The notes: a model not told the origin generated them from the letters alone. A stretch of 64,000 bases of DNA from Ectothiorhodospira marina (GCF_900109495.1 NZ_FOAA01000001.1:1-64000), one strand, 5' to 3'; counted from the first letter of the stretch, positions 47,061 to 63,922 are shown. Program-made: numbers and translations.

Positions 47061-47648
47061 ATGGCGAACGACGAACACAAAGAAGATGCGCAGGCCGCCG
47101 AGGACACTGCGCCCACGCAGGAACAGCAGACGGAATTCAATCCAGCCACGCTGCTCAAGCAGTTGGAAGAATCCCAGAACGAAGCCCGGGAGTACTGGGA
47201 CAAGCTGGTGCGCAGCCAGGCGGAGCTGGAAAACCTGCGCAAGCGCATGAAGCGCGATGTGGAGCAGGCCCACAAGTACGCCCTGGAGAAGTTCGCTGGC
47301 GAACTGCTGCCGGTGCGCGACAGCCTGGAAATGGGGCTGGACGCGGCCCAGGGCGAGGCGGATGTGAACAAGATCCGCGAGGGCACCGAGTTGACCTTGA
47401 AGATGCTCGTGCAGGCCATGTCCAAGCACGGGGTTCAGGAATTGAATCCCGAGGGTGAGCGCTTCGACCCGGAGCAGCATCAGGCCATGTCCATGCAGGA
47501 GAACGCCGAGCTGGAACCCAATACGGTGATCACGGTGATGCAGAAAGGCTACATCCTCAATGACCGTTTGCTGCGCCCCGCCATGGTGATCGTCAGCCGG
47601 GCCCCGGCCTCGGAGCCACCCGCGTCGCAGGATCCGAATGCCGGGTAA
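47061..47648 (+). CDS. grpE: nucleotide exchange factor GrpE
   Basis: 195-aa dimeric exchange factor for DnaK. Acidic disordered N-terminus, long coiled coil (residues about 40-90), and the beta-wing with HGVQELNPEGERFDPEQHQAMSM and MQKGYILNDRLLRPAMVIVS. The 52-nt gap after hrcA contains CTTGAAT...CCCACATT, a weak sigma-32 candidate overlapping the hrcA end. Confidence 0.96.
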   Translation: MANDEHKEDAQAAEDTAPTQEQQTEFNPATLLKQLEESQNEAREYWDKLVRSQAELENLRKRMKRDVEQAHKYALEKFAGELLPVRDSLEMGLDAAQGEADVNKIREGTELTLKMLVQAMSKHGVQELNPEGERFDPEQHQAMSMQENAELEPNTVITVMQKGYILNDRLLRPAMVIVSRAPASEPPASQDPNAG

Positions 47649-47678
47649 TGAAGTCATCGCACAATGAAAGCGTCAGGG

Positions 47679-47706
47679 GTTGAAAAGCCCGGGAGTGCCC
47701 CCACCT
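47679..47706 (+). promoter_or_regulatory. sigma-32-like promoter before dnaK
   Basis: GTTGAAA (47679-47685), 12-nt spacer, CCCCCACCT (47698-47706), near the heat-shock consensus CTTGAAA...CCCCATNT. It would allow extra dnaK-dnaJ transcription independent of the CIRCE-controlled promoter. Confidence 0.45.
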
Positions 47707-47763
47707 TCCGGGTAGTCCTGACGAATACCGTCTTGAAAGTCATTTGAAATCTGGAGAATCACC

Positions 47764-49710
47764 ATGGGTAAAACAATTGGTATCGACCTGGGAACCACCA
47801 ATTCCTGCGTCGCCTTGATGGAAGGTGGAAAAGCCAAGGTCATTGAGAATTCGGAAGGTGGGCGCACGACACCCTCCATTGTGGCCTTCGCCGAAGACGG
47901 CGAGGTGCTGGTGGGACAATCCGCCAAGCGCCAGGCGGTGACCAACCCCACCAACACCCTGTTTGCGGTCAAGCGTCTGATCGGGCGGCGTTTCGAGGAG
48001 CCCGAGGTGCAAAAGGACATCAACATGGTGCCCTACAAGATCATGAAGGCGGACAACAATGACGCCTGGGTGGAAGTGCGCGGCAAGAAGATGGCCCCGC
48101 CCGAGATCTCCGCACGCGTGCTGCAGAAGATGAAGAAGACCGCCGAGGACTATCTGGGCGAGTCGGTCACCGAGGCGGTGATCACGGTGCCGGCCTACTT
48201 TAACGATTCCCAGCGCCAGGCCACCAAGGATGCGGGCAAGATTGCCGGTCTGGAAGTGAAGCGCATCATCAATGAGCCCACCGCGGCGGCCCTGGCCTAT
48301 GGCCTGGACAAGAGTCGCGGTGATAGCAAGGTGGCCGTGTACGACCTGGGCGGTGGCACCTTTGACATCTCCATTATCGAGATTGCCGAGGTGGACGGTG
48401 AGCATCAGTTCGAGGTGCTGGCCACCAACGGTGACACCTTCCTGGGCGGTGAGGACTTTGATACCCGCCTGATCGATTACCTGGCCTCCGAGTTCAAGAA
48501 GGAGCAGGGTATCGATCTCAAGGGTGATCCGCTGGCCATGCAGCGTCTCAAGGAAGCCGCCGAGAAGGCCAAGATCGAGTTGTCCTCCAGCCAGCAGACC
48601 GACGTGAACCTGCCCTACATCACGGCGGACAACACCGGGCCCAAGCACCTCAACATCAAGGTATCCCGGGCGAAGATGGAGTCCCTGGTGGAAGAACTCA
48701 TCAAGCGCACCATCGAGCCCTGCAAGGTGGCGCTGAAGGATGCCGGTCTGTCGGTATCCGAAGTGGATGATGTCATCCTCGTGGGCGGTCAGACCCGCAT
48801 GCCCAAGGTCCAGGAGGCGGTGAAGGACTTCTTCGGTAAGGAGCCGCGTCGCGACGTGAACCCGGACGAGGCCGTGGCCGTGGGTGCCGCCATCCAGGGG
48901 GGCGTGCTGGGTGGCGACGTCAAGGACGTGCTGCTGCTGGACGTGACGCCATTGTCCCTGGGCATCGAAACCCTGGGCGGGGTGATGACCAAGCTCATCG
49001 AGAAGAACACCACCATCCCCACCAAGGCGAATCAGGTGTTTTCCACCGCCGAGGACAACCAGACAGCGGTCACCGTGCACGTGTTGCAGGGTGAGCGTGA
49101 GCAGGCTGGCGCCAACAAGTCCCTGGGACGCTTCGATCTCACGGACATCCCGCCTGCGCCGCGCGGTGTGCCGCAGATCGAGGTCACCTTCGACATCGAT
49201 GCCAACGGCATCCTCAACGTGTCCGCCAAGGACAAGGCCACCGGCCGCGAGCAGTCCATCGTCATCAAGGCCTCTTCCGGTCTGAGTGAGGATGAGATTG
49301 ACAAGATGGTCAAGGATGCAGAGGCCCACGCCGAGGAGGACAAGCGTTTCCACGAACTGGTGGCCGTGCGCAACCAGGCCGATAATCTGATCCACTCGGT
49401 GGAGAAGACCCTCTCCGACATGGGTGAGCAGGTAGAGGCCGATGAGAAGAGCAGTATCGAATCGGCCCTGGGTGAGCTGCGTGAGGCCATGAAGGGCGAT
49501 AACAAGGAGGATATCGAGGCCAAGACGCAGAAGTTGACCGAGGTCTCCGGTAAACTGGCTGAACGCATGTATGCTCAGCAGGCCGGCCAGGGGGGCGCTG
49601 AGGGTGCCACCGGCGGTGCCGGTGAGCCATCCGGTGGCCAGGGACAGCAGTCCGCCCAGGATGACGTGGTGGACGCTGAGTTCGAGGAAGTGGACGACAA
49701 GAAGAAGTAA
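47764..49710 (+). CDS. dnaK: chaperone protein DnaK (Hsp70)
   Basis: 648-aa Hsp70. Begins [21 protein letters not shown] (phosphate 1), with [27 protein letters not shown] (phosphate 2), the interdomain linker [20 protein letters not shown] and a C-terminal tail ending in acidic [13 protein letters not shown]. Full length. Second chaperone of the operon. Confidence 0.98.
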   Translation: MGKTIGIDLGTTNSCVALMEGGKAKVIENSEGGRTTPSIVAFAEDGEVLVGQSAKRQAVTNPTNTLFAVKRLIGRRFEEPEVQKDINMVPYKIMKADNNDAWVEVRGKKMAPPEISARVLQKMKKTAEDYLGESVTEAVITVPAYFNDSQRQATKDAGKIAGLEVKRIINEPTAAALAYGLDKSRGDSKVAVYDLGGGTFDISIIEIAEVDGEHQFEVLATNGDTFLGGEDFDTRLIDYLASEFKKEQGIDLKGDPLAMQRLKEAAEKAKIELSSSQQTDVNLPYITADNTGPKHLNIKVSRAKMESLVEELIKRTIEPCKVALKDAGLSVSEVDDVILVGGQTRMPKVQEAVKDFFGKEPRRDVNPDEAVAVGAAIQGGVLGGDVKDVLLLDVTPLSLGIETLGGVMTKLIEKNTTIPTKANQVFSTAEDNQTAVTVHVLQGEREQAGANKSLGRFDLTDIPPAPRGVPQIEVTFDIDANGILNVSAKDKATGREQSIVIKASSGLSEDEIDKMVKDAEAHAEEDKRFHELVAVRNQADNLIHSVEKTLSDMGEQVEADEKSSIESALGELREAMKGDNKEDIEAKTQKLTEVSGKLAERMYAQQAGQGGAEGATGGAGEPSGGQGQQSAQDDVVDAEFEEVDDKKK

Positions 49711-49839
49711 ACCCGCGCAGGGGGCCGCCGCTTTGGCGGTCCCGTGTCAGGCAATCAAGGTCCGCTGGCCATCTTTGTCTCCACCCGGGGAGGAAGGCGG
49801 CCTGCGGGCTTTACCGTTTCTGAGTGACCCACGGTAATC

Positions 49840-51797
<1,958 letters not shown>

Positions 51798-51945
51798 TGT
51801 CAGGGCTTGGCGCCGCGGGGTGGCATTGGACACCCCCAGGCCGGATCCGCTACTATTTCGTTATCCTTACGTTTCTGTTTAATCCCATCCGGGCTGGTCG
51901 GGCTGGTCTCGTCCCGCCCCGTCTGTATGCGTGTCGGAGGTCAGC

Positions 51946-53082
51946 TTGAAAACCACACCCGCCTTGTTGGCATTGGAAGATGGCAGCCTCTTTCACGGTT
52001 ATGCCGTGGGTGCTGAAGGTCTCACCGTGGGCGAGGTGGTGTTCAACACCGCCATGACCGGCTATCAGGAGATCCTCACCGATCCTTCCTATTCGCGTCA
52101 GTTGGTCACGCTCACCTATCCGCACATCGGCAACACCGGGGTCAATCCGGAGGACGAGGAATCCGCCGCGCCCCAGGCAGCCGGGTTGATCGTGCGCCAT
52201 GTGCCTGCGCGCATGTCCAATTGGCGGGCCACAGAGAGTCTGCCGGATTACCTGGCCCGTCACGGTGTCGTGGCCATCAGTGGCGTGGATACCCGGCGTC
52301 TGACCCGTCTGCTGCGTGAAAAGGGTGCCCAGAACGGATGCATCATGGCGGGTGCGGTGGATGCGCAGAAGGCCATCGAGGCTGCCCGGGGCTTTGCCGG
52401 GCTCAAGGGCATGGACCTGGCCAAGGAAGTCACCACCCAGGAGAGCTACACCTGGGACGAGGGTACCTGGGTGCTGGGAGAGGGACATCGCAAGGCCCCC
52501 GAGGATCAGCCCTACCACGTGGTGGCCTATGATTTTGGTACCAAGCGCAACATTCTGCGCATGCTGGTGGATCGCGGGTGCCGCATCACCGTGGTGCCCG
52601 CCAGGACCCCGGCAGCCGAAGTGCTGGCTCTCAAGCCTGATGGCGTGCTGCTTTCCAACGGTCCCGGTGACCCGGAGCCGTGCGATTACGCCATTGCGGC
52701 CATCCGGGAGGTGCTGGACCACAAGGAGGTCCCTGTCTTCGGCATCTGCCTGGGCCATCAGCTGCTGGGATTGGCCACGGGCGCTCGCTCCCTGAAGATG
52801 AAATTCGGCCACCATGGCGCCAATCATCCGGTCCAGGATCTGGACAGCCAACGGGTGATGATCTCCAGCCAGAACCACGGTTTTGCCCTGGACGATGCCA
52901 ACCTGCCGGACAACGTGCGACCTACGCACCGCTCCCTGTTCGATGGCACCCTGCAGGGTATTGAGCTTACCGATCGTCCGGCACGCAGTTTTCAGGGACA
53001 CCCGGAGGCCTCGCCGGGGCCCACCGACGTGGCCCCGGAATTCGACCGGTTCATTGACATGATGAGATCCCGCGCGTCCTGA
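51946..53082 (+). CDS. carA: carbamoyl-phosphate synthase small subunit
   Basis: Glutaminase subunit. 378 aa: [35 protein letters not shown]-type segment, and the class I amidotransferase triad: Cys in [11 protein letters not shown], His and Glu in [12 protein letters not shown] at 51946 is preferred, with GGAGG 5 nt upstream; GTG 51931 is the alternative. The 150-nt leader shows a possible TACTAT -10 but no clear arginine or pyrimidine control site. Confidence 0.95.
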   Translation: MKTTPALLALEDGSLFHGYAVGAEGLTVGEVVFNTAMTGYQEILTDPSYSRQLVTLTYPHIGNTGVNPEDEESAAPQAAGLIVRHVPARMSNWRATESLPDYLARHGVVAISGVDTRRLTRLLREKGAQNGCIMAGAVDAQKAIEAARGFAGLKGMDLAKEVTTQESYTWDEGTWVLGEGHRKAPEDQPYHVVAYDFGTKRNILRMLVDRGCRITVVPARTPAAEVLALKPDGVLLSNGPGDPEPCDYAIAAIREVLDHKEVPVFGICLGHQLLGLATGARSLKMKFGHHGANHPVQDLDSQRVMISSQNHGFALDDANLPDNVRPTHRSLFDGTLQGIELTDRPARSFQGHPEASPGPTDVAPEFDRFIDMMRSRAS

Positions 53083-53167
53083 GGACGCCGGTGGTCTCCG
53101 GCTCCGCCAGACCCCATTCGCCCACCGGCGCGCCTGGCGCGCCGCGTTGCCCACGGTAAGACATTCC

Positions 53168-56388
<3,221 letters not shown>

Positions 56389-56392
<4 letters not shown>

Positions 56393-56865
56393 GCAAGACG
56401 CCGCTGACGGTCCGCGGGGCCGAACTGCTCAAGGCAGAACTGCAAAAGCTCAAGAGCGAGGATCGCCCCCGGGTGATCGCCGCCATTTCCGAAGCTCGGG
56501 CGCACGGCGATCTCAAGGAGAATGCCGAGTATCATGCCGCCCGGGAGCAGCAGGGGTTCATCGAGGGGCGCATCAAGGAACTGGAGGGCAAGCTTTCCAA
56601 TGCCCAGATCATCGATGTGACCACGCTGAACGCGGGTGGCAAGGTGGTCTTTGGTGCCACGGTGGAACTGCTGGATCTGGATACGGATCAGGAGGTCAAA
56701 TACCAGATCGTGGGGGACGATGAGGCGGATATCAAGGCGGGCCGAATCTCCGTGAATTCACCCATTGCCCGCGCCCTGATCGGTAAGGAGGAGGGTGACG
56801 AGATCACCTTCAATGCCCCGGCGGGGGAAAAGCACTACGAGATCGTCGCCGTCCGGTATGTGTGA
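56389..56865 (+). CDS. greA: transcription elongation factor GreA
   Basis: 158 aa: N-terminal antiparallel coiled coil with the acidic tip ([21 protein letters not shown]) that stimulates RNA polymerase transcript cleavage, and an FKBP-like C-terminal domain ([22 protein letters not shown]). Follows carB with a 4-nt overlap, the common carB-greA order. Confidence 0.98.
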
Positions 56866-56871
56866 GCGCCC

Positions 56872-56930
56872 CCTCACCCCAGTCCCTCTACCCACGGGAG
56901 AGTAGAGCTTCAAAGCGGGGATGAGGGGGA
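56872..56930. repeat. dispersed palindromic repeat, copy related to 26897
   Basis: CCCCTCACCCCAGTCCCTCTAC followed by a CTCTACCC / GGGAGAGTAGAG inverted repeat and GGGGATGAGGGGG. It shares layout and the CCCTCA-CCCCAG-CCCT opening with the repeat after ppiD. It lies between convergent greA and yhbY and may terminate both. Confidence 0.55.
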
Positions 56931-56979
56931 GGTAGGCACGACGCCGATCCTTCCCTCTCATCCTGTGGATGCCTGAGAA

Positions 56980-57270
56980 TCAGGGCAGTTTCACCACCGG
57001 CTTCTCCGGATTGCGTCGGAACAAGATGGCGATGTTGCCGATCCGCTGTACCAGCGCAGCACCGCTGCGCTCGCACATCTGCGTCACCACCTGATCCCTC
57101 AGTTCACGATCGCCCACGCCCACCTTGACCTTGATCAGTTCATGATGGTTCAGGGCGATGTCGAGTTCTTCCAGCACGGCATCGGTCAGGCCGTGCCGGC
57201 CGAGGCTGACCACGGGTTTTTTGTCGTGGGCCAGGGCGCGGAGGTGTTTGATCTGCTGAGGGGTGGGCAT
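56980..57270 (-). CDS. yhbY: YhbY/CRM-domain RNA-binding protein
   Basis: 96 aa, single CRM domain: LRALAHDKKPVVSLGRHGLTDAVLEELDIALNHHELIKVKV and a GNIAILFRRNP tail with the GxxG-like loop. Associates with 50S ribosomal precursors in E. coli. The start at 57270 (MPTPQQIKHL) is taken; upstream codons are not conserved. Divergent from rlmE, as in E. coli. Confidence 0.93.
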   Translation of the reverse strand: MPTPQQIKHLRALAHDKKPVVSLGRHGLTDAVLEELDIALNHHELIKVKVGVGDRELRDQVVTQMCERSGAALVQRIGNIAILFRRNPEKPVVKLP

Positions 57271-57411
57271 GGTGGCTAACAGGGTTCCGACTAGGATGAA
57301 CAGGCCGCGCAGTTTGAGGGCTCTCACCTCAACTCTCAAGTAGCTATCCCCCGAGGCATACCTCGTTAGGGTATCCTGAACCGTCATTCCCACTCACAGA
57401 TCCTGCCAATC

Positions 57412-58047
57412 ATGTCCCGCAGCAAAAGCAGCCAGCGCTGGCTCAAGGAACATTTTAGCGACCCCTACGTGCAGCAGGCCCAGGAAGAGGGCTGGCGCTG
57501 TCGCGCCGTGTACAAGCTCCAGGAGATCCAGGAGCGGGATCGATTGATCCGGTCGGGGATGCGGGTGCTGGATCTGGGGTCGGCGCCCGGAGGGTGGAGT
57601 CAGTATGCTGCCGGCTTGGTGGGTCGCAAGGGCTGCGTGATTGCCTCGGATATCCTGGAAATGGCGCCCCTGGAGGGGGTGACCTTTGTTCAGGGCGATT
57701 TTCGCGAGGACGAGGTGCTCGATGCCATCCTGGCTGCCATGGGTGCCGAGATGGGAGATGAGCCCGTTGACCTTGTGCTTTCCGATATGGCCCCCAATAT
57801 CAGTGGGGTGGACGCCGTCGATCAGCCACGTGCCATGTACCTGGCGGAGCTGGCACTGGATACTGCCGGACGCGTATTGAAACCCGGTGGGGATTTCCTG
57901 GTCAAAATCTTCCATGGCGAAGGGTTCGACGAGTACGTGAAGACCCTGCGCGGGCAATTCAACAAGGTGCAGATCCGCAAACCCCAGGCCTCCCGGGCCC
58001 GTTCCCGCGAGGTGTATGCGTTGGCCAGGGGCCGTAAACTGGTGTAA
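57412..58047 (+). CDS. rlmE: 23S rRNA 2'-O-methyltransferase RlmE (FtsJ)
   Basis: Methylates U2552 of 23S rRNA. 211 aa; SAM motif [15 protein letters not shown], and the K-D-K-E catalytic tetrad in [29 protein letters not shown] and SREVYALAR. Adjacent to ftsH, its usual operon partner. Confidence 0.97.
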   Translation: MSRSKSSQRWLKEHFSDPYVQQAQEEGWRCRAVYKLQEIQERDRLIRSGMRVLDLGSAPGGWSQYAAGLVGRKGCVIASDILEMAPLEGVTFVQGDFREDEVLDAILAAMGAEMGDEPVDLVLSDMAPNISGVDAVDQPRAMYLAELALDTAGRVLKPGGDFLVKIFHGEGFDEYVKTLRGQFNKVQIRKPQASRARSREVYALARGRKLV

Positions 58048-58093
58048 GGTCTGTAAAACCAACAGTACACCACGGAATAGTCGAGGTAGACCC

Positions 58094-60028
58094 TTGAACG
58101 AGCTGGTAAAAAACCTGATTATCTGGGCGGTTATCGCAATCGTGCTGATGTCGGTGTTCAATAACTTCACACCGCAGCAGCAGGAAGCCCAGGCCTGGTC
58201 CTATTCGGAATTCATCAGCGAGGTGAAGGCCGGACGCATCGATAGCGTCTTTATCGAGGACAAGACCATTGAGGGGCAGACCATCAATGGGGAACAATTC
58301 CGTACCCACACCCCGAATGATCCGGGCCTGATCGGCGATCTGCTCAACAGCAATGTGGAGATCCGCGTCGAAGAGCCGGCTGAGCGCTCGTTGTTGACGG
58401 ATATCCTCATCAGCTGGTTCCCGTTCCTGTTGCTGATCGGCGTCTGGATCTACTTCATGCGTCAGATGCAGGGTGGCGCCGGCGGTCGCGGCGCCATGTC
58501 CTTCGGCAAGAGCAAGGCGCGCATGATGAGCGAGGACCAGGTGAAGATCACCTTCACCGATGTTGCCGGCTGTGACGAGGCCAAGGAAGAGGTCAGCGAG
58601 CTGGTGGACTTCCTGCGCGATCCCAGCAAGTTCCAGAAGCTGGGCGGCAAGATCCCCCGCGGTGTGCTCATGGTGGGCTCTCCCGGTACCGGTAAGACCC
58701 TGCTGGCCAAGGCCATCGCCGGTGAGGCCAAGGTGCCCTTCTTCAGCATCTCCGGCTCGGACTTCGTGGAGATGTTCGTGGGCGTGGGCGCCTCGCGAGT
58801 GCGTGACATGTTCGAGCAGGCCAAGAAGCATGCGCCCTGCATCATCTTCATCGACGAGATCGATGCCGTGGGTCGCCAGCGTGGCGCTGGCATGGGCGGT
58901 GGCCATGATGAGCGCGAACAAACACTGAACCAGCTCCTGGTGGAAATGGATGGTTTCGAGGGGACGGAGGGCATCATCGTCATTGCTGCCACCAACCGCC
59001 CCGATGTGCTCGACCCGGCATTGCTGCGACCCGGTCGTTTTGACCGCCAGGTGGTGGTGCCCCTGCCGGATGTGCGGGGTCGAGAGCAGATCCTCAAGGT
59101 GCACATGCGCAAGGTGCCGGTGGATGACAATGTCCGGGCCGACCTCATCGCCCGTGGCACCCCCGGCTTCTCGGGAGCCGACCTGGCCAACCTGGTCAAC
59201 GAGGCTGCCCTGTTCGCCGCGCGGGCCAACAAGCGCCTCGTGGAGATGATCGACTTCGAGCGGGCCAAGGACAAGATCATGATGGGCGCCGAGCGCAAGT
59301 CCATGGTCATGAGTGAGGACGAGAAGAAGCTCACGGCCTATCATGAAGCGGGTCATGCCATCGTGGGTCGCCTGGTGCCGGAACACGATCCGGTCTACAA
59401 GGTGAGCATCATCCCCCGCGGCCGGGCCCTGGGTGTGACCATGTTCCTGCCCGATGAAGACCGCTACAGTCACAGCAAGACGCGACTGGAAAGCCAGATC
59501 TGTTCCCTGTTCGGCGGCCGGATCGCGGAGGAAATCATCTTCGGGCCGGACAAGGTGACTACCGGGGCCTCCAACGACATCGAGCGGGCGACCTCCATTG
59601 CCCGCAACATGGTGACCAAATGGGGGTTGTCGGATCGCCTGGGTCCGTTGTCCTATGGTGAGGAAGAAGGCGAGGTCTTCCTGGGGCGGCAGGTCACGCA
59701 GCACAAGCAGATGTCCGACGAGACGGCGCACGCCATCGATGAGGAGATTCGCCGGGTGATCGATACCAGCTACGAGCGGGCCAAGAGCATCCTGGAGGAA
59801 CACCTGGAAAAACTGCACACCATGTCGCAGGCGCTCATGAAATACGAGACCATCGATGTGGAGCAGATCAACGACATCATGGAAGGTCGTGAACCCCGGG
59901 ACCCGGACGGCTGGACCGGCGGGGATGAGCCAGGTTCCGGTGATGGTGATGCCAGTGCTCAGGGCGACGATCAGGGCAAGGACAAGGAAGGCAAGGGCAT
60001 GATTGGCGGTCCCGCCAGCCAGACCTGA
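58094..60028 (+). CDS. ftsH: ATP-dependent zinc metalloprotease FtsH
   Basis: Membrane AAA protease. 644 aa: two N-terminal membrane helices (about 5-25 and 100-120) around a periplasmic domain, Walker A GSPGTGKT (about 196-203), pore [12 protein letters not shown], second region of homology [20 protein letters not shown], and zinc site HEAGH (about 417). TTG start at 58094 fits MNELVKNLI and follows GAGG. Acidic, glycine-rich tail. Confidence 0.97.
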   Translation: MNELVKNLIIWAVIAIVLMSVFNNFTPQQQEAQAWSYSEFISEVKAGRIDSVFIEDKTIEGQTINGEQFRTHTPNDPGLIGDLLNSNVEIRVEEPAERSLLTDILISWFPFLLLIGVWIYFMRQMQGGAGGRGAMSFGKSKARMMSEDQVKITFTDVAGCDEAKEEVSELVDFLRDPSKFQKLGGKIPRGVLMVGSPGTGKTLLAKAIAGEAKVPFFSISGSDFVEMFVGVGASRVRDMFEQAKKHAPCIIFIDEIDAVGRQRGAGMGGGHDEREQTLNQLLVEMDGFEGTEGIIVIAATNRPDVLDPALLRPGRFDRQVVVPLPDVRGREQILKVHMRKVPVDDNVRADLIARGTPGFSGADLANLVNEAALFAARANKRLVEMIDFERAKDKIMMGAERKSMVMSEDEKKLTAYHEAGHAIVGRLVPEHDPVYKVSIIPRGRALGVTMFLPDEDRYSHSKTRLESQICSLFGGRIAEEIIFGPDKVTTGASNDIERATSIARNMVTKWGLSDRLGPLSYGEEEGEVFLGRQVTQHKQMSDETAHAIDEEIRRVIDTSYERAKSILEEHLEKLHTMSQALMKYETIDVEQINDIMEGREPRDPDGWTGGDEPGSGDGDASAQGDDQGKDKEGKGMIGGPASQT

Positions 60029-60032
60029 GTCG

Positions 60033-60105
60033 CTGGGCCGCCTTCTGGCGGCCCGTTGGCCCCGCAAGAGAGCGAAGCCGCCCTTATGTTCTGGGCGGCT
60101 TCGCT
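60033..60105. terminator. two GC-rich hairpins after ftsH
   Basis: GGGCCGCC / GGCGGCCC (60035-60055) and AGCGAAGCCGCCC / GGGCGGCTTCGCT (60071-60106), neither with a T-run. They could end or stabilise the ftsH transcript. Confidence 0.45.
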
Positions 60106-60180
60106 GTGTCTGGGCGCCGGCATGGCCATGAGGGCCCGTGCCCGGTTATGATCCCTGACTTTCCCCGCCAGGGTTTCGTC

Positions 60181-61017
60181 ATGCAGTTTGGTCAGTACAG
60201 CGTCGATTTCACCGAGCCCCGTATCATGGGCATCCTCAACGTCACCCCGGACTCCTTCTCCGATGGGGGCGCCTACCTCCATCCGGCCCAGGCCATCGAG
60301 CATGCGCTCGCCATGGTGGAGGCGGGGGCGGATTTCATCGATGTGGGGGGCGAGTCCACTCGACCCGGTGCGGGTGCTGTTCTTGTCGAGGAGGAGCTGA
60401 CCCGGGTGGTGCCCATCATCGAGGTCCTGGCGCCGCGACTGCCGGTGCCGATCTCCGTGGATACCAGCAAGGCCGAAGTGATGCGGGCGGCCTGCGCGGC
60501 AGGCGCCACCCTGATCAACGATGTGCGCGCCCTGCAGGATCCGGGCGCCCTGGAGATGGCCGCCCGGTGTGGGGTGCCCGTTTGCCTGATGCACATGCAG
60601 GGTCAGCCCCGCAGCATGCAGGTGAATCCGCAGTATCAGGATGTGGTGGCCGAGGTGCGCGATTTTCTGGCGGAGCGCGTGATGGCCTGTCGCGCCGCCG
60701 GCATTCCTGCGGCGAGACTGCTGCTGGATCCGGGTTTTGGCTTTGGCAAGAACCTGGAGCACAATCTCACTCTGTTGAGACGTCTCCCGGAGCTGGCTGT
60801 GGAGGGCTTGCCGCTGTTGGTGGGGATGTCTCGCAAGACCATGATCGACCGGATGCTGGGTGGTGAACGGCCGGTGGCAGAGCGGATCCAGGGCAGCGTG
60901 GCCGCGGCCCTGCTCGCCGCGCAGCGTGGGGCCTCCATCCTTCGCGTGCATGATGTGGCTGCCACCCGGGACGCCCTGCGTGTGCTCAGGGCCGCCGGGC
61001 CGCCGTTCACCCTCTGA
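60181..61017 (+). CDS. folP: dihydropteroate synthase
   Basis: Joins p-aminobenzoate to the pterin in folate synthesis. 278 aa TIM barrel: [67 protein letters not shown] and a C-terminal [11 protein letters not shown] 60181 is preferred (AGGG 8 nt upstream); ATG 60148 is possible. ftsH-folP-glmM order as in E. coli. Confidence 0.96.
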   Translation: MQFGQYSVDFTEPRIMGILNVTPDSFSDGGAYLHPAQAIEHALAMVEAGADFIDVGGESTRPGAGAVLVEEELTRVVPIIEVLAPRLPVPISVDTSKAEVMRAACAAGATLINDVRALQDPGALEMAARCGVPVCLMHMQGQPRSMQVNPQYQDVVAEVRDFLAERVMACRAAGIPAARLLLDPGFGFGKNLEHNLTLLRRLPELAVEGLPLLVGMSRKTMIDRMLGGERPVAERIQGSVAAALLAAQRGASILRVHDVAATRDALRVLRAAGPPFTL

Positions 61018-61087
61018 ATGTCGGGCAGGCGCGTTGCCTGGCCCCACCGCACCCCCACTAGCTCTTGATCAGGACAGGCTTGGATAC

Positions 61088-62449
61088 ATGACTCAGGAAA
61101 GGCAGTATTTTGGCACCGACGGCATTCGCGGACGGGTAGGGCGTTACCCGATGACTCCGGACTTTGCGCTGCGCCTGGGCTGGGCGGCGGGGCGGGTGCT
61201 GGCGCCCGACGGCGAAGGGCTGGTACTGATTGGCAAGGATACCCGTGTGTCCGGATACATGTTTGAATCGGCCCTGGAGGCCGGGCTGTCGGCGGCTGGA
61301 GTGGATATCCGCTTGTTGGGGCCCATGCCGACCCCTGCAGTGGCTTATCTCACCCGTACCTTCCGGGCTTCTGCGGGCATCGTCATCAGTGCCTCGCATA
61401 ACCCTTACTACGACAACGGATTCAAGTTCTTCTCCACCAACGGCAACAAGCTTCCGGATTCGGTGGAACTGGCCATTGAGGCCACCCTGGAGCAGCCCAT
61501 GGAGACGGTGGATTCCGCGGATCTGGGCAAGGTGGAGCGGGTGGTGGATGCTGCCGGGCGCTATATCGAATTCTGCAAGAGCACCATTCCCACCGGCACC
61601 CATTTTCACGGCCTGCGGATCGTCGTGGATTGCGCCAACGGGGCAACCTACGGCGTGGCGCCCCATGTGTTTGAAGAACTTGGCGCCGAGGTGATTCCGG
61701 TCGGGGTCCGGCCCGATGGCTTCAACATCAACGAAGGCTGCGGGGCACTGCATCCTCGCGAGTTGCAGGCCGCCGTATTGTCCCACAAGGCCGATCTGGG
61801 GATTGCCCTGGATGGTGACGGAGACCGCCTCATCCTGGTGGACGAGCGTGGTGATGTGGTGGATGGGGATCAGGCCTTGTGTATCATTGCCCTGGCGCGC
61901 CACCGGGATGGCATCCTGCATGGTGGGGTGGTGGGCACCCTGATGAGCAACCTGGGCCTGGAGCAGGCCATGGACTCGGCCGGCATTCCCTTCAGGCGGG
62001 TGGCCGTGGGTGACCGCTACGTGATGGAGGCTCTGCATCACGAAGGCTGGCTGCTGGGGGGGGAGTCTTCCGGGCACCTCATTTGCCTGGACCGTACCTG
62101 TACCGGCGATGGAATCATTTCGGCACTGCAGATCCTTGAAGTGATGGGTGCCACCGGGCGACCCCTGTCCGAACTGCAGCGGGGTATGGAAAAATATCCT
62201 CAGACCCTGGTGAACGTGCCCGTCAATCCCAATGCCCGCCCGCATGGCCTGCTGGAGACACAAGCGGTCTGCGAGGCGGTTCGGGATGCGGAATCCACCC
62301 TCTCCGGCCGCGGTCGTGTGCTGCTCAGACCGTCGGGCACCGAGCCGCTGGTGAGGGTGATGGTGGAAGGATATGACATGGCCCTGGTGGGACGTCTGGC
62401 GCAGGATCTGGCGGATAGTGTTCGCCAGGCCGCCGAGCGCGCATCCTGA
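61088..62449 (+). CDS. glmM: phosphoglucosamine mutase
   Basis: Interconverts glucosamine-6-P and glucosamine-1-P for UDP-GlcNAc. 453 aa: [12 protein letters not shown] start, active Ser103 in [12 protein letters not shown], metal-binding DGDGDR, sugar loop GGESSGH, and phosphate site [12 protein letters not shown]. Start ATG at 61088. Followed by 137 nt without genes (only short inverted repeats seen) and then tpiA. Confidence 0.97.
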   Translation: MTQERQYFGTDGIRGRVGRYPMTPDFALRLGWAAGRVLAPDGEGLVLIGKDTRVSGYMFESALEAGLSAAGVDIRLLGPMPTPAVAYLTRTFRASAGIVISASHNPYYDNGFKFFSTNGNKLPDSVELAIEATLEQPMETVDSADLGKVERVVDAAGRYIEFCKSTIPTGTHFHGLRIVVDCANGATYGVAPHVFEELGAEVIPVGVRPDGFNINEGCGALHPRELQAAVLSHKADLGIALDGDGDRLILVDERGDVVDGDQALCIIALARHRDGILHGGVVGTLMSNLGLEQAMDSAGIPFRRVAVGDRYVMEALHHEGWLLGGESSGHLICLDRTCTGDGIISALQILEVMGATGRPLSELQRGMEKYPQTLVNVPVNPNARPHGLLETQAVCEAVRDAESTLSGRGRVLLRPSGTEPLVRVMVEGYDMALVGRLAQDLADSVRQAAERAS

Positions 62450-62586
62450 AATTGATTTATCGGCCGCGCGCAGGTAGGATTCCCCGCTTCATGATCCGGG
62501 GATGACAGTGGAAGGATCGCTTCCTTCAGGGAGTGAGGTATCCTCTGTGTTCGGCCGGGTGGGTGTCCAATTCACGGAGATGATCC

Positions 62587-63345
62587 ATGCGTAGACCCCT
62601 GGTGGCTGGTAACTGGAAGATGAATGGTTCACGGTCGATGAACCAGGCCCTGATGCAGGATGTGGTGGCCCAGGTGGGTCATCTCGATTCGGTCGAGGTG
62701 GCAGTCTGTCCGCCGTTCGTCTACCTGGAGCAGGTGGCCGGTCTGGTGGGGCCAGGGATTGCCCTGGGTGCCCAGGATCTCTCGGATCAGGATGAGGGTG
62801 CCCACACCGGTGAGGTGTCCGGGGCCATGCTCAAGGATCTGGGTTGCCAGTACGTGATTGTGGGCCATTCCGAGCGGCGTACCCTCTATGGTGAGGATGA
62901 CGCCTTCACGGCCCGCAAGTTCGCGGCGGCGCGCCGTCATGGGCTGAAGCCCATCCTGTGCGTTGGCGAGTTGCTGGATGAGCGCGAACGGGACGTCACC
63001 GAAGCGGTGGTGGCCCGTCAGTTGGATGCCGTGCTGGAGTTGGAGGGCATCGGGGCGTTTCGTGACGCGGTGGTCGCCTATGAGCCCGTCTGGGCGATTG
63101 GTACCGGGCGCACCGCCACGCCGGATCAGGCCCAGGCCGTGCACGCCTTCGTCCGAGGGCGTCTGGCTGAGCATGACGCCGCGGTGGCGGCAGGTGTGCA
63201 AATTCTCTATGGAGGCAGCGTTAAAGCCGACAACGCGGCCGAGTTGTTCAACCAAGCGGATATCGATGGTGGCCTGATCGGCGGCGCCTCACTCAAGGCG
63301 GCTGACTTCCTTGCGATCTGCAAGGCCGCCAGTCAAGCAGGATAA
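62587..63345 (+). CDS. tpiA: triosephosphate isomerase
   Basis: 252-aa glycolytic enzyme. [14 protein letters not shown] with catalytic Lys, VGHSERR with His, [19 protein letters not shown] with Glu, and the phosphate-binding [14 protein letters not shown]. tpiA-secG pairing is common in proteobacteria; secG starts 3 nt after its stop. Confidence 0.97.
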   Translation: MRRPLVAGNWKMNGSRSMNQALMQDVVAQVGHLDSVEVAVCPPFVYLEQVAGLVGPGIALGAQDLSDQDEGAHTGEVSGAMLKDLGCQYVIVGHSERRTLYGEDDAFTARKFAAARRHGLKPILCVGELLDERERDVTEAVVARQLDAVLELEGIGAFRDAVVAYEPVWAIGTGRTATPDQAQAVHAFVRGRLAEHDAAVAAGVQILYGGSVKADNAAELFNQADIDGGLIGGASLKAADFLAICKAASQAG

Positions 63346-63348
63346 ACC

Positions 63349-63708
63349 ATGCTGTATAGCATTCTATTGGTAGTTCAGGTAGTCTTGTCCATCGGTTTGA
63401 TCGTGCTGGTGCTCTTGCAGCACGGCAAGGGAGCCGATGCGGGAGCGGCCTTTGGCAGCGGCGCTTCGGCTACCGTTTTCGGGGCCCGGGGGTCAGCCAA
63501 TCTGCTCACCCGTGCCACGGCACTGACCGCCACGGGGTTCATCATCAGCAGTCTGGTGCTCACCTACATGGTGGCCAACCGACCAGAGGCCCCGAGCGTC
63601 ATCGATCTGATCGATACGACACCCCAGCGTGTTGAGCAGCCGGCCACCATGCCTCCGGAAGATGATGATTCCGGGCAGGATACCGGTCCGGTGGACGTCC
63701 CCAACTAA
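63349..63708 (+). CDS. secG: preprotein translocase subunit SecG
   Basis: 119-aa small translocon subunit: two membrane helices (about 3-22 and 55-75), linked by the conserved VLLQHGKGADAGAAFGSGASATVFGARGSANLLTR, then an acidic tail. Confidence 0.95.
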   Translation: MLYSILLVVQVVLSIGLIVLVLLQHGKGADAGAAFGSGASATVFGARGSANLLTRATALTATGFIISSLVLTYMVANRPEAPSVIDLIDTTPQRVEQPATMPPEDDDSGQDTGPVDVPN

Positions 63709-63723
63709 GAGGGACGCCACCCA

Positions 63724-63750
63724 GGCAGGCCACCACAGGCCTGCCCAGAG
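63724..63750. terminator. hairpin between secG and tRNA-Leu
   Basis: GGCAGGCC / GGCCTGCC stem with an ACCACA loop; no strong T-run. Likely weak terminator or processing signal. Confidence 0.4.
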
Positions 63751-63837
63751 GAGTTGGGAGGAGGAGTCACCCATGGCGACATCGTGTTGCCTTGGGTGAA
63801 GCGGGAACTCAAAGGCCCCGCGTTCGTGATGCATCGT

Positions 63838-63922
63838 GCAGATGTGGTGGAATTGGTAGACACGCCGTCTTGAGGGGGCGGTGGCGAAAGCCGTGCCGGT
63901 TCGAGTCCGGCCATCTGCACCA
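63838..63922 (+). tRNA. tRNA-Leu (GAG)
   Basis: 85-nt class II tRNA: acceptor GCAGATG/CATCTGC, anticodon loop TTGAGGG giving GAG, long variable arm, T-arm GGTTCGAGTCC, encoded CCA. Positions 63923-64000 show no gene; in related genomes nuo genes follow. Confidence 0.95.

Noticed and set aside
51798-51945. Riboswitch or attenuator before carA
   Set aside because: I found no leader peptide with terminator/antiterminator pairing and no clear ARG box; only a weak promoter-like TACTAT.
57959-60067. 702-codon minus-strand frame opposite ftsH, and similar long frames opposite lon, clpX and dnaK
   Set aside because: Antisense frames of strongly biased codons; no family motifs or ribosome sites, and each covers a well-recognised gene.
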